Part shown: positions 16,524 through 25,420 of the stretch, piece by piece
Numbering within the stretch: position 1 is the first letter of the stretch
Layout of the letters: every line of letters starts with the position of its first letter
Assembly: GCA_017446585.1 (NCBI GenBank)
Contig: JAFSQL010000005.1
Location: forward strand, 62,001-126,000
Origin: Paludibacteraceae bacterium
GTDB lineage: Bacteria > Bacteroidota > Bacteroidia > Bacteroidales > Paludibacteraceae
Direction of reading: 5' to 3'
Length of the DNA stretch: 64,000 nt
Notes under the pieces: generated by a model
Database searches by the model: none
Told to the model about the DNA's origin: nothing
Seen by the model: the letters and a program-made list of their open reading frames with translations, nothing else
Translations under genes and position numbers: made by a program

Positions 16524-17222
16524 TTATTTTGCGGGTTCGTTGAGCATGTCCATGAAGGCGACGTTTTTCGCCTCAAGGTTGTGCATGATTTTATCCACCT
16601 TCATGGTGAGGTAGTTGTAGCCGAAGTAGGCGATGATGCCCACGAAGAGACCCGCCACGGTGGTGACCATGGCGGTGTAGATGCCTCCTGCCAAGTCGGA
16701 GAGGACGATGGTGTTGTCGCCCTTGCTTGCCATGTTGGCAAAGGCTTGTACCATACCAATGACCGTTCCGAAGAATCCGAGCATTGGCGCGCCGCCCGAG
16801 ATGGTGGCAAGCCATCCAAGTCCTTTTTCAAGTTCTGCAATCTCCATATTGCCGACGTTTTCGATGGCAACGAGCACATCTTGCATAGGTCTGCCAAGTC
16901 GGGAAATGCCTTTTTTTATCATTCGCGCGGAAGGCGTGTTCTGTTGGTCGCAGAGGTTGTAGGCACTATCGATTTTGCCGTCAACGATGTAGTCCTTCAC
17001 TCGGCTCATGAAAGAAGCGTCTTCGACTGCCGCCTTGCGCAGCACGAGGTAGCGCTCGATGATGAGGTAGATGGCAAGGATGAGCAGGAGCGCGAGCGGT
17101 ATCATGGTGATGCCACCAGAGAGCGCAAGTTCCCAAAGAGACATGTCGTTGTTGCTCACTGCGGCTTGCGTCGCAAGGTCGTTGGCATCGGTTGTGACTT
17201 GAAGAAGTGTCATTGTCGGCAA
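16524..17222 (-). CDS. exbB: MotA/TolQ/ExbB proton channel protein
   Basis: A 232-residue inner-membrane protein with three hydrophobic segments: about 36-56 (the IPLALLLILAIYLIIERY region), about 140-165 (with APMLGFFGTVIGM) and about 180-205. The family block GTVIGMVQAF is intact. It forms the pentameric channel around the ExbD dimer. It is first in the minus-strand run exbB-exbD-TonB/TolA-DJ-1 and has a -7 box 45 bases upstream. Confidence 0.93.
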   Translation of the reverse strand: MPTMTLLQVTTDANDLATQAAVSNNDMSLWELALSGGITMIPLALLLILAIYLIIERYLVLRKAAVEDASFMSRVKDYIVDGKIDSAYNLCDQQNTPSARMIKKGISRLGRPMQDVLVAIENVGNMEIAELEKGLGWLATISGGAPMLGFFGTVIGMVQAFANMASKGDNTIVLSDLAGGIYTAMVTTVAGLFVGIIAYFGYNYLTMKVDKIMHNLEAKNVAFMDMLNEPAK

Positions 17223-17266
17223 AAGGTTAGAAATTAGAGAAAACTATTATTTTTTTTAATTTTGCA

Positions 17267-17274
17267 CAAAAGTA
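17267..17274 (-). promoter_or_regulatory. -7 box for exbB
   Basis: The minus strand reads TACTTTTG, giving a leader of about 40 bases. A + strand TAATTTTG at 17257-17264 points towards nadK, so the boxes are back to back. Confidence 0.5.
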
Positions 17275-17282
17275 GCAATTTA

Positions 17283-17314
17283 AGTTAAGAATTAAGGGTT
17301 AAGAGTTAAGAGTT
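17283..17314. repeat. TTAAGAATTAAGGGTTAAGAG repeat array
   Basis: Four 7-base TTAAGNN steps in a row lie in the exbB-nadK intergenic space, and a shorter copy is at 17354-17369. Confidence 0.65.
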
Positions 17315-17381
17315 TTATTAGGAAGACCTAAGAAATCCTAAGAAGGACGAGGAGTAAAGAATTAAGAAGCAATTGTGGATT

Positions 17382-18281
17382 ATGAAGGTAATCATTTTCG
17401 GAAATAGTTATAAGAAGGAGAACTTGTCGTTGCTGCCCGTCCTGTTTGACGTGTTGACGGCAAGCGGGAGCGAGGTGGAGATAGAACCAGACTTTCTGCG
17501 CTTCATCAAGGAGAGCGGCTGGGGAGATTTTCCCGGTTGGCGACGTCAGGAGATGGGTGAGATGGAGCGGTATGACTTGGCTATCAGCATGGGTGGTGAC
17601 GGAACCTTTCTGCGCACGGCGGCAAGGATAGGTCGCAGCGGAGTTCCGATAGTGGGCGTGAACACGGGCAGGTTGGGTTTCCTGACAGCGATAGCGAGCC
17701 AAGATGCGCGTGAGCCTTTGGAACGGGTGATGAGCGGAGACTATCACATCTCGGAGCGAACGCCAATCTTGGTGGAGTGCGTGCGTGACGGCAAGGTGCA
17801 GAAGGGGTGTTTCGGTGGCGAGGCGATGGGGCTGAATGAAGTGGCGGTGATGAAGGAGGGAACGGGTTCGATGGTGAAGATTTCCGCCTATTTGGATGAC
17901 GTGCATTTGTTGGACTATCAGTCGGACGGGTTGGTGGTGTCAACCCCGACGGGTAGCACGGCATATAACATGAGCGTAGGCGGTCCCATAGTGATGCCAG
18001 GAAGTCACAATTTGACGCTATCGCCGATAGCACCGCATAGCCTGACATTGCGTCCGTTGGTGATTACGGATGATTATGTGGTGAGACTTCGGGTGCAGTC
18101 GAGGACGGGACGGTTTTTGGCATCGGTTGACGGCAGGAGCGAGGCGATGGACGAGGGAACGGAAATCGTGATCAAGCGCGCGCCGTTCAAGATGAAAGTC
18201 GTGTTCTTGCAGGAGAATGCCTTTATCGCGACCTTGAAGGACAAATTGCTTTGGGGCGCGGATAGCAGGGCGAAGAGTTAA
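17382..18281 (+). CDS. nadK: NAD kinase
   Basis: Phosphorylates NAD to NADP. The 299-residue product has the GGDGT motif (71-75, Asp73), NTGRLGFL, and the NAD-binding TPTGSTAY block. The start is the ATG at 17382 (MKVIIFGNSY); an in-frame TTG nine bases upstream is less likely. It is divergent from the exb genes. Its stop codon lies inside a dispersed AATGAACAATGAAG/TTAAGAATTAAG repeat that continues to the trmB start, 43 bases on. In several Bacteroides genomes I recall pdxJ between nadK and exbB; it is absent here. Confidence 0.95.
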   Translation: MKVIIFGNSYKKENLSLLPVLFDVLTASGSEVEIEPDFLRFIKESGWGDFPGWRRQEMGEMERYDLAISMGGDGTFLRTAARIGRSGVPIVGVNTGRLGFLTAIASQDAREPLERVMSGDYHISERTPILVECVRDGKVQKGCFGGEAMGLNEVAVMKEGTGSMVKISAYLDDVHLLDYQSDGLVVSTPTGSTAYNMSVGGPIVMPGSHNLTLSPIAPHSLTLRPLVITDDYVVRLRVQSRTGRFLASVDGRSEAMDEGTEIVIKRAPFKMKVVFLQENAFIATLKDKLLWGADSRAKS

Positions 18282-18285
18282 GAGC

Positions 18286-18317
18286 AATGAACAATGAAGA
18301 GTTGTTAAGAATTAAGA
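18286..18317. repeat. 32-bp dispersed repeat, copy 1
   Basis: It differs at one base from 19109-19140. It begins AATGAACAATGAAGAGTTG and ends in AAGAATTAAGA. It fills the nadK-trmB gap. Confidence 0.8.
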
Positions 18318-18324
18318 GTTAAGA

Positions 18325-19095
18325 ATGAACAAGTTGGAGAAGTTTGCCGCCATGAAGACGTATGAAAACGTCTTTGAGCCAAAGATAGAGAGAACCTTCT
18401 ATCAGGAGGGCGGTGGCAAGCACGTGTTGGAGGACTTGATGGCGCGTGTTGGCGAAAGGCGACTGTGTTTGGAGTTGGGATGTGGCAGGGGAGAGTACAC
18501 GGTGGCGTTGGCGCGTGAGGACAAGACGACGTTTTATGTCGGCGTGGATATCAAAGGGGCGCGCATGTACACGGGGGCGACGGAGGCGATAGAGACGGGG
18601 GTGGAGAATTGCGCATTCCTGCGGACGAGGATCGAGTTGATAGACGTGTTCTTTCCCGAGGAATCGGTGGACGAGGTGTGGATAACCTTTCCAGACCCAC
18701 AGATGAGCAACGCAAGGAAGCGACTGACATCGACCTACTTCATGAAGCGATATGCGAGGTTCTTGAAAAAAGGGGCTCGGGTGCATTTGAAGACGGACAG
18801 CAACTTTCTGTTCACGTACACGTGCGAGATGCTGAAGGCAAATGGCATAGAGGCTTTGGCGAAAACGAGCGACCTGTATGGAGAAGAAGAGCGAGAGGAT
18901 TTGCCACGGTCGTTGAGGACAATACAGACGGCGTATGAAAAACAGTGGTTGAGCAGAGGGTTGACTATCAAATATTTGTCGTTTGTGGCACCGGTGGGGG
19001 CGGATGCGTTGGAAGAACCGAACGTAGAGATAGAGTTGGACGCTTATCGCAGTTATGGCAAGACCCAAAACTCAACATTAAAAAAACACGCGTGA
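18325..19095 (+). CDS. trmB: tRNA (guanine-N7-)-methyltransferase
   Basis: Methylates G46 in the tRNA variable loop using S-adenosylmethionine. The 256-residue protein has the SAM motif LELGCGRGEYT near 47-57, VGVDIKG in the second strand, and the TrmB signature around WITFPDPQMSNARKRL, with the catalytic Asp in PDP. The C-terminal extension (about 225-256) is longer than in E. coli TrmB. It lies downstream of nadK and upstream of yfhO in the same direction. Confidence 0.94.
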   Translation: MNKLEKFAAMKTYENVFEPKIERTFYQEGGGKHVLEDLMARVGERRLCLELGCGRGEYTVALAREDKTTFYVGVDIKGARMYTGATEAIETGVENCAFLRTRIELIDVFFPEESVDEVWITFPDPQMSNARKRLTSTYFMKRYARFLKKGARVHLKTDSNFLFTYTCEMLKANGIEALAKTSDLYGEEEREDLPRSLRTIQTAYEKQWLSRGLTIKYLSFVAPVGADALEEPNVEIELDAYRSYGKTQNSTLKKHA

Positions 19096-19108
19096 GAGGC
19101 GTTAGAAA

Positions 19109-19140
19109 AATGAACAATGAAGAGTTGTTGAGAATTAAGA
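19109..19140. repeat. 32-bp dispersed repeat, copy 2
   Basis: It matches 18286-18317 at 31 of 32 positions and lies just after trmB. A 31-codon frame starting inside it is considered spurious. Confidence 0.8.
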
Positions 19141-19159
19141 AACGTTGGGAGTTTATTTG

Positions 19160-19167
19160 TAAATTTG
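19160..19167 (+). promoter_or_regulatory. -7 box for yfhO
   Basis: TAAATTTG fits TAnnTTTG and lies 41 bases before the yfhO ATG. Confidence 0.55.
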
Positions 19168-19208
19168 CGTTTTTGAGTAAAGAAAGTCCGGAACAAGAAA
19201 ATTAAGGT

Positions 19209-21725
19209 ATGAAGGAGATAGGGAAACGCTTTTTGCCTCATGTGGTAGCGATAGTGACGTTTTTCGTGCTGACATTGGTGTATTTCAGCCCCGTGCTTGA
19301 CGGGAAGCAGTTGACAGGTCCGGACACGGAGAGTTGGGAAGGCATGGCACAAGAGATGATGGCGTGGGACGAGGCTCATCCGGACGATCCGACATCATGG
19401 ACGGACGCCATGTTTGGCGGTATGCCAACCTATCAGATAGGAACACACCAGAAGCCAGACGTGGTAGGCGCGGTGGCGAACAACACGCTGTATTGGATGC
19501 CAACGGTGGTGTTCACGATGTTCGTGTACTTGTTCGGCGCTTACCTCATGTTGTTGTGCTTGGGCTTGAATCCGTGGCTGAGTCTCGCCATGAGCGTGGG
19601 ATTCTGTTTCTGCAGTTACAACTATATTATATTGGCGGTGGGTCACAACACGAAGGCGTTGACGATAGCGTGGTTGCCAGCGTTGGTGGGAAGCATTGCC
19701 TACACCTACAGGAGAAACAAGTGGATAGGCGCGATATTGGCAACCGTGTTTGCCGCGCTGGTGATTAAGAGCGGACACTATCAGATTGTTTATTACGGTC
19801 TGTTGATGATAGGTTTGCTGGTGGTGAGCGAGGCGGTCTATGCCGTGAAGGAAAAGCGCGTGAAAGGCTTTCTGGGAGCGTCGGGGTTGCTCTTGGTGGC
19901 TGCCGTCTTGGCGACCGCACTTGACGCGACGACACTCTTGACCACGAGAGAGTATAGCGAATACACGATGCGCGGCAAGAGCAACGGGTTGACCGAGAAA
20001 GTGAACACGACGGGTGACATGGGCGAACGCCACGGATTGGACAAGGATTATATCACCGCGTGGAGTTACGACAAGTCGGAGACGATGACGTTGTTGATTC
20101 CGAACGCCATGGGCGGTGGCAGCGTGGAGCCGGTAGTGGAGGAAGGCGAGGTATGGAAACAGATGAGGGCGCAGGGCTATCCTGCCCGTGAAATAAAGAA
20201 GTTGCAAGTTCCCACTTACTGGGGTGACCAACCGTTCACGTCAGGACCTGTCTATGCGGGGGTGATAGTGTTCTTCCTCGCCGTGATAGGTTTGATGCTC
20301 GTGAAGGCTCGTGACCGTTGGTGGTTAGTGGCAGCGTTGGTGTTGTCGTTGTTGTTGAGTTGGGGTCGCCACTTCATGCCGTTGACGGAGTTCTTCATAG
20401 ACTACTTCCCAATGTATAACATGTTCCGAACGGTTTCGATGACATTGGTGATTACGTGCTTGTGTCTTGCCACGCTTGCGGCATTGGGCATGAAGGAATG
20501 GTTCTCGCAAGAGGTGGAAGAGGTGAAGAAGAAACGAGCGTTATATGTCGGTTTGGGTGTGACGGCAGGTGTCCTTGTCTTGGGAGGTTTGGCGTTCTCG
20601 TTGTTCGCTGACTTCGCGTCGCCTAATGATCCGGAATGGTTGGCGTCGGCATTGAGCGAAGATCGTCGTACGATGCTCTGGGATGACGCTATCCGCAGTC
20701 TTGTTTTGACGTTGTTCGCTTTCGGAGCGTTGTGGTTCTCGCTCAGGAAGTCGCCTGTGGGTAAGGGATGGATATGGGCGGCCTTGGGCGTGTTGATGCT
20801 TGTGGATATGGCACCGGTAGCCAAGCGGTATTTGAACAACGAAATGTTCGTTTCGAAACGCATGAAACGTCACCAGCCTCGTCCGGTGGATAATTACATT
20901 TTGTCGCAAGACAAGATGGGTGACAACCCGCGCGTGCTGGACTTGACGGTGAATGTCTTCAACAGCAGTGCCCCCGCTTACTATCACCACTTGGTGGGAG
21001 GGTATCATGCCGCTAAGTTGCGCCGCTATCAGGAGTTGATAGACAGCTGTCTGCAACCGGAAATTCAATATATAGGAATGCAGTTGAGCAGTCCGACGAG
21101 CGGCATGACGATGGAGTCGTTTCAAGAAATGATGAAGAACATGCAAGCCCTGAACATGATGAACACGAAGTGGATCGTGTTGAACGGGGAAAACGGTGTC
21201 ATAGAAAACACCCATCGAAATGGAGCGGTTTGGCTTGTGGACAGCATTGTGGTGGCGGAGAATGCGGATGAGGAAATAGGCAGCATAGAAAAGATAAACA
21301 CGAAGACCACGGTGGTGATGGACAAAAACGAGGCGGAGCGTTTGGGGTTGAAGGCGGGCGCATGTGGCGTGGCGGACCATTCGGACAGAATAGTCCTAAG
21401 AGAATACAGACCGAACCGATTGACTTATCTGTACAGAGGTAAGGAGGGACGAGTTGCCGTGTTCTCGGAAGTGTTTTATGACGCGGGCTGGAACGTTTAC
21501 ATAGATGGCGAAAAGGCGGAATATGGTCGTGGAGACTACTTGCTGCGCGTGATGTCGTTGCCGTCAGGAAGTCACACGATAGAGTGGCGATTTGAGCCGG
21601 AAAGCCAGACGAAGGGAGACTTGATAAGGACGGTGGCGAGCGTCGTGTTGATTCTCGGCATAGTGGGAGTCGTGACGGTGGTTGTGGTTCGTCGCCGAAA
21701 GAGACAGAAGAAACAAGAAAAATAA
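19209..21725 (+). CDS. YfhO family multi-pass membrane protein
   Basis: An 838-residue integral membrane protein with about a dozen hydrophobic segments and large extracytoplasmic loops. The N-terminal block (LTLVYFSPVLDGKQLTGPD...) and the C-terminal region near DAGWNVYIDGEKAEYGRGDY followed by a last membrane helix are typical of YfhO. In Firmicutes YfhO takes part in glycosylating teichoic acids as a GT-C-like enzyme; in Bacteroidetes the acceptor is unknown. It is first in a run with pssA (3-base gap), the FKBP lipoprotein and the small barrel, so a role in envelope assembly is likely. Confidence 0.85.
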   Translation: MKEIGKRFLPHVVAIVTFFVLTLVYFSPVLDGKQLTGPDTESWEGMAQEMMAWDEAHPDDPTSWTDAMFGGMPTYQIGTHQKPDVVGAVANNTLYWMPTVVFTMFVYLFGAYLMLLCLGLNPWLSLAMSVGFCFCSYNYIILAVGHNTKALTIAWLPALVGSIAYTYRRNKWIGAILATVFAALVIKSGHYQIVYYGLLMIGLLVVSEAVYAVKEKRVKGFLGASGLLLVAAVLATALDATTLLTTREYSEYTMRGKSNGLTEKVNTTGDMGERHGLDKDYITAWSYDKSETMTLLIPNAMGGGSVEPVVEEGEVWKQMRAQGYPAREIKKLQVPTYWGDQPFTSGPVYAGVIVFFLAVIGLMLVKARDRWWLVAALVLSLLLSWGRHFMPLTEFFIDYFPMYNMFRTVSMTLVITCLCLATLAALGMKEWFSQEVEEVKKKRALYVGLGVTAGVLVLGGLAFSLFADFASPNDPEWLASALSEDRRTMLWDDAIRSLVLTLFAFGALWFSLRKSPVGKGWIWAALGVLMLVDMAPVAKRYLNNEMFVSKRMKRHQPRPVDNYILSQDKMGDNPRVLDLTVNVFNSSAPAYYHHLVGGYHAAKLRRYQELIDSCLQPEIQYIGMQLSSPTSGMTMESFQEMMKNMQALNMMNTKWIVLNGENGVIENTHRNGAVWLVDSIVVAENADEEIGSIEKINTKTTVVMDKNEAERLGLKAGACGVADHSDRIVLREYRPNRLTYLYRGKEGRVAVFSEVFYDAGWNVYIDGEKAEYGRGDYLLRVMSLPSGSHTIEWRFEPESQTKGDLIRTVASVVLILGIVGVVTVVVVRRRKRQKKQEK

Positions 21726-21728
21726 GAT

Positions 21729-22445
21729 ATGAACAAACTTGTAAAAAGCATTCCAAACACGTTGACGTGTTGCAACTTGTTTAGCGGTTGCGTTGCTGCG
21801 GTGTTTGCCTTTTGGGGTGATTTTGACTATGCCGCCATAGCGGTTGTCGTCGCCGCCGTATTTGACTTTTTTGACGGCTTTGCCGCCCGTGGTCTGAAAG
21901 CCTTCTCCCCATTGGGTGGGGATTTGGACAGTTTGGCGGACATGGTTAGTTTCGGATTGGCACCGGGGGTGGTATTGTATAGTTATCTGTGCGCCACGAA
22001 GACGGGTACGGCACACGAGGTGTTGCCTTTCGTGGCTTTTCTGATACCTGTGTTTTCGGCATTGCGTTTGGCGAAGTTCAATATTGACACGCGACAAACA
22101 ACCTCGTTCATCGGGTTGCCAACGCCAGCCAATGCCTTGTTCTGGGTGTTCGCGATAGCCACGCTCGGCCATCACGGGTTGAGCCTTTCGCCATTGGGAA
22201 TAGTAGTTGTTGTCGCCATTGAGTTGTTGACGTGCTATCTGATGGTGAGTGAGTTGCCCATGTTCTCGTTGAAGTTTCATGACTTCAGTTGGGCGAACAA
22301 TAAGATTCGCTATGTCTTCTTGGCACTCTCGTTGATATTGATTCTCGTGCTCAGGATGGAATCAATGCCTATCATTATTGTAATGTACATCTTGATGTCG
22401 ATAGTGGAGGACATCGCGATGAAAACAAATTCACCATCGAATTGA
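21729..22445 (+). CDS. pssA: CDP-diacylglycerol-serine O-phosphatidyltransferase
   Basis: Makes phosphatidylserine from CDP-diacylglycerol and serine. The 238-residue membrane protein contains the CDP-alcohol phosphatidyltransferase signature DG-x2-AR-x8-G-x3-D-x3-D near residues 46-70 (visible as DGFAARGLKAFSPLGGDLDS). It lies between yfhO and the FKBP lipoprotein with gaps of 3 bases on each side. The next enzyme, phosphatidylserine decarboxylase, is at 49.6 kb, so the phosphatidylethanolamine pathway is split in this window. Confidence 0.94.
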   Translation: MNKLVKSIPNTLTCCNLFSGCVAAVFAFWGDFDYAAIAVVVAAVFDFFDGFAARGLKAFSPLGGDLDSLADMVSFGLAPGVVLYSYLCATKTGTAHEVLPFVAFLIPVFSALRLAKFNIDTRQTTSFIGLPTPANALFWVFAIATLGHHGLSLSPLGIVVVVAIELLTCYLMVSELPMFSLKFHDFSWANNKIRYVFLALSLILILVLRMESMPIIIVMYILMSIVEDIAMKTNSPSN

Positions 22446-22448
22446 AGT

Positions 22449-23015
22449 ATGCGCGTTGTGAAAGAAATAAGGAATTTGCTTTTTGTTGCCCTTCTTGGCA
22501 TGATGTGCGTGTCCGTGCTGTCGTCGTGTGACGATGAGTATGACGACACGTTAAGGGCGGGAAAGTCGTATTTGAAGTCGGTGCAAAGTGAAGATGGCGT
22601 GGTGACGTTGCCTTCGGGACTGATGTATAAAAAGATGTATGCGGACAACGAGACTTGGCCCAAGGTGAATGGCATGCCGACGTTCGTGTATGCTTATTAC
22701 ACCGTCCGGTTCATAAACGGTGACACCTTGTCCTCGCACGAGCGGACGATAGACTCGTTGGATTACGACACTTGCAAGGCGATAGACGGGGTGACCGATT
22801 CAATCTATGTGGCGGACACGGTGTATGTTCAGCCTGCCACGTTTGGTTTCGGTTACATGCTCAGCGGCGTGCAACAAGCCGTGAGGCTGATGCACATCGG
22901 AAGCCGTTGGCGTTTGTGGATTCCGTCGGACTTGGCTTACGGCAGTGACGGGTCGGACAATGTGGATCCGAACACGGCGTTGATATATGATTTTGAACTT
23001 ATGGGAGCGGACTAA
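22449..23015 (+). CDS. FKBP-type peptidyl-prolyl isomerase-like lipoprotein
   Basis: A 188-residue protein with a signal peptide and lipobox (VLSSC, Cys27). Its C-terminal half resembles an FKBP domain: LPSGLMYKKM near the start, then GVQQAVRLMHIGSRWRLWIP and NTALIYDFELMG at the end. The central flap region is altered (a stretch with DTCKAIDGVTDSIYVADTV), so isomerase activity is uncertain. It presumably sits on the periplasmic face of a membrane and assists folding. It starts 3 bases after pssA. Confidence 0.78.
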   Translation: MRVVKEIRNLLFVALLGMMCVSVLSSCDDEYDDTLRAGKSYLKSVQSEDGVVTLPSGLMYKKMYADNETWPKVNGMPTFVYAYYTVRFINGDTLSSHERTIDSLDYDTCKAIDGVTDSIYVADTVYVQPATFGFGYMLSGVQQAVRLMHIGSRWRLWIPSDLAYGSDGSDNVDPNTALIYDFELMGAD

Positions 23016-23026
23016 TAGGGTAGGAT

Positions 23027-23707
23027 ATGAGAAAGATTGTCTTTTTGCTATTGACGTTGAACGTTTGCTTGGTAGTCAATGCCCAGCGCGTCGGATTGGA
23101 AGGAAGTTACGTTGGCGACATTTTGTATCAGAAGGAGGGCGGCAAGAGCGCGACGGACTACGTTTCGGGATGGAACGCGGGGTTCATGTACGAGCAGTTT
23201 TTCGTGAAAGAGCGGGGTGCGGGCAAGTGGTCGTTGGAGACGGGTTTGCTGTGGGAGATGCGTGGCGGTCGTTATGGCATTGAGTGGTATCAGGAGGCGA
23301 CGACATGCACTCGTTTCATGCATTATGTTGAGGTTCCGTTGAACGTGAACCGCTATTTCGTGTTGGGCAAGGAGTCGTGGAAGTTGAAGGCGTTCGCCTT
23401 TGGCGGTCCGCGTCTGTATGTCGGAACGGCAGGTAAGTATGGCAATCACTATTATTTGGCGACTCGCCCTTACAAGAGGCATAACCCATATAACGACAAG
23501 TTCAGCGGTCGGTACATGCACCGTTTTGACGCGCAATTGGGCATTGGCGGTGGCGTGGAGTGGCACTTTGTCCGCCTGAAGGTGGAATATGACTTCCCGC
23601 TCACGAACTCATCGGCGGATGGCAATCCGGACTACTTGTATCAGCATGGGCTGAAAGTAGGATTGGGACTGCGCTTAGACTTGCGTCGGGAGTCGGAGGA
23701 ACGTTGA
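23027..23707 (+). CDS. small outer-membrane beta-barrel protein
   Basis: A 226-residue secreted protein with a signal peptide (about 1-19, ending VNAQ). Alternating hydrophobic strands such as WNAGFMYEQFFV, WSLETGLLWEM and LKVGLGLRLDL are typical of eight-stranded porin-like barrels (OMP_b-brl families of Bacteroidetes). It starts 11 bases after the FKBP lipoprotein and closes the yfhO run. Function unknown. The gene converges on the S41 protease gene, 17 bases away, with no obvious terminator between. Confidence 0.8.
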   Translation: MRKIVFLLLTLNVCLVVNAQRVGLEGSYVGDILYQKEGGKSATDYVSGWNAGFMYEQFFVKERGAGKWSLETGLLWEMRGGRYGIEWYQEATTCTRFMHYVEVPLNVNRYFVLGKESWKLKAFAFGGPRLYVGTAGKYGNHYYLATRPYKRHNPYNDKFSGRYMHRFDAQLGIGGGVEWHFVRLKVEYDFPLTNSSADGNPDYLYQHGLKVGLGLRLDLRRESEER

Positions 23708-23724
23708 GTTAGACAAGACTCTTT

Positions 23725-25413
23725 TTAGTCTTCTTCGGTCGGGGTAAGGAGTTTCTCGTATGCGTTCTTGTCCGAAAGCGTTTCGATGGCTTTCGTCACG
23801 ACGGGATCAAAGGAAATGCTCTTGCGAATGCCACCCTTTTGCAGGTAGTAGCGTTTGGAGATTTCTTCTTCCAACAGTTGCGTGATAGGGGTGCGGAAAT
23901 GCTCCATGTCAGTTGCCACGTCCACTTTCAGTTTCTCTTTGAGGGCATCAAATTCCTTTTTGGAGCGTTCGTCATAGCCTTCCCATTGCATCACTTCAGC
24001 GAGCCGATCCATGTATTCGGCTGAGGCAAGGTGGTAGGTGAAGTGGCGTTGGCGGATGGTGTAGTCCTTGAAGTCGTTCCAAGTGGCGGAGTCGATGGTG
24101 AACGCCTCGGGTTGCGGAATGGACTTGTGACGTTGCGCATAGAGGGTGGCGTAGTCGAAGATGATGTTTTTGGTGAAGAGGTAGTAAGAAATGTCCAATT
24201 TCTGTTCGTTCTTGACTTCAATGTCTGGCATGATGCCACCGCCGTCCTTGACCGTGCGACCATTGTCAGTTTTGAATTCCTTCATCAGGCTGTCAGGCAC
24301 TTTGCCTACGGATCCGTCCTCGTTGCGATGGGTATAGTCGATGGCTTGGATGCATCGGCCGGAAGGAATGTAGTATTTGGCAGTGGTGAGTTTGATGTGG
24401 GCTCCGTAAGGCATGTTGCGCGTGGACTGAACGAGTCCCTTGCCATAGCTGCGTGAGCCGATGATAACCGCTCGGTCGTGGTCTTGCAACGCTCCTGACA
24501 CGATTTCAGAAGCGGAAGCGGACGACGAGTTGATGAGCACGGCAAGCGGAAGGTTAGGCAAGATGGGTTGTTCGGTCGTCTTCAGGGTTTGGTCCCATTG
24601 CGAGTATTTGCCTTTCATGGACAGCACTTCCTTGTTTTGCGGCAGGAAGAGGTTGGCTATTTCTACCGCTTGGTCAAGCAGTCCTCCCGGATTGCCTCGA
24701 AGGTCAAGGATGAGGGCGGCAATTCGCTTTTGGTTTTGCAGGTTGATAAGCGCACCCTTGACGGCATCTGCCGCCTTGTCGGTGAATTGTGACAACAGGA
24801 TGTAGGCTATGGAGTCGTTCAGGAAACCATAGTAGGAGACAGGATTGATTTGAATCTTTTCGCGCAGGATTTTCTTAGTAATCTCCTTGTCCGACCGTTG
24901 CACGGTGACCTTGACAAAGGTTTCAGGCGTACCGCGCAAGAGTTCGCTGACTTCGTTGACGGATTTGCCTTTGACGCTTTTTCCATCAACAGCGGTGATG
25001 ATATCACCCGCCTTGAGGTCCATCTTTTGGGCTGGCATGCCTTCGTAAGGGTCAGAGATGACTACGTTGAACGTTTTGTTGGTCGTGTCTTCGGGCAAGT
25101 AATGTTGCGCCACAACGGCTCCGATGCCACCGTATTCGCCTGAGATGAGGTACTTGAAGTCGTCGGACTTCTCCTTCGGGATGTAGGATGTATAAGGGTC
25201 TAATGACTCAAGCAGTTGGTCGATGGAACGTTGCACCAATTGTTGGGTGGAGACGGAATCGACATAGTAGAGCGAGAGGTTGCGAAGTAGGGCTCCGTAG
25301 GTGTCAATGGCTTGTGAGGTGGTGAAACTTACGGAGTCACGCGGTTCGGCGTTCATCACGTTAGGGATGAATGCCAGAACCAAGCATTGCAGGCAAAGAA
25401 GAAGTTTGCGCAT
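23725..25413 (-). CDS. S41 family C-terminal processing peptidase
   Basis: A 562-residue periplasmic serine protease. The start at 25413 gives a signal peptide (MRKLLLCLQCLVLAFIPNVMNA); the longer frame to 25491 lies inside queA and lacks family similarity. The order is a helical N-terminal domain, a PDZ domain (SDPYEGMPAQKMDLKAGD and onward), then the protease core with the catalytic Ser in NSSSASASEI and Lys in SYGKGLVQ. The long C-terminal part (about 430-562) is common in the Bacteroidetes Prc/CtpA group. It starts 7 bases after queA ends, so both are probably on one transcript. Confidence 0.92.
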   Translation of the reverse strand: MRKLLLCLQCLVLAFIPNVMNAEPRDSVSFTTSQAIDTYGALLRNLSLYYVDSVSTQQLVQRSIDQLLESLDPYTSYIPKEKSDDFKYLISGEYGGIGAVVAQHYLPEDTTNKTFNVVISDPYEGMPAQKMDLKAGDIITAVDGKSVKGKSVNEVSELLRGTPETFVKVTVQRSDKEITKKILREKIQINPVSYYGFLNDSIAYILLSQFTDKAADAVKGALINLQNQKRIAALILDLRGNPGGLLDQAVEIANLFLPQNKEVLSMKGKYSQWDQTLKTTEQPILPNLPLAVLINSSSASASEIVSGALQDHDRAVIIGSRSYGKGLVQSTRNMPYGAHIKLTTAKYYIPSGRCIQAIDYTHRNEDGSVGKVPDSLMKEFKTDNGRTVKDGGGIMPDIEVKNEQKLDISYYLFTKNIIFDYATLYAQRHKSIPQPEAFTIDSATWNDFKDYTIRQRHFTYHLASAEYMDRLAEVMQWEGYDERSKKEFDALKEKLKVDVATDMEHFRTPITQLLEEEISKRYYLQKGGIRKSISFDPVVTKAIETLSDKNAYEKLLTPTEED

Positions 25414-25420
25414 GTGAGAA

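Noticed and set aside
16098..17237. 379-codon open frame opposite exbD and exbB
   Set aside because: It spans two well-defined genes on the other strand and has no family features.
19110..19205. 31-codon frame starting in the repeat between trmB and yfhO
   Set aside because: Its first codons are the dispersed repeat, the -7 box for yfhO lies inside it, and no conservation argument can be made.
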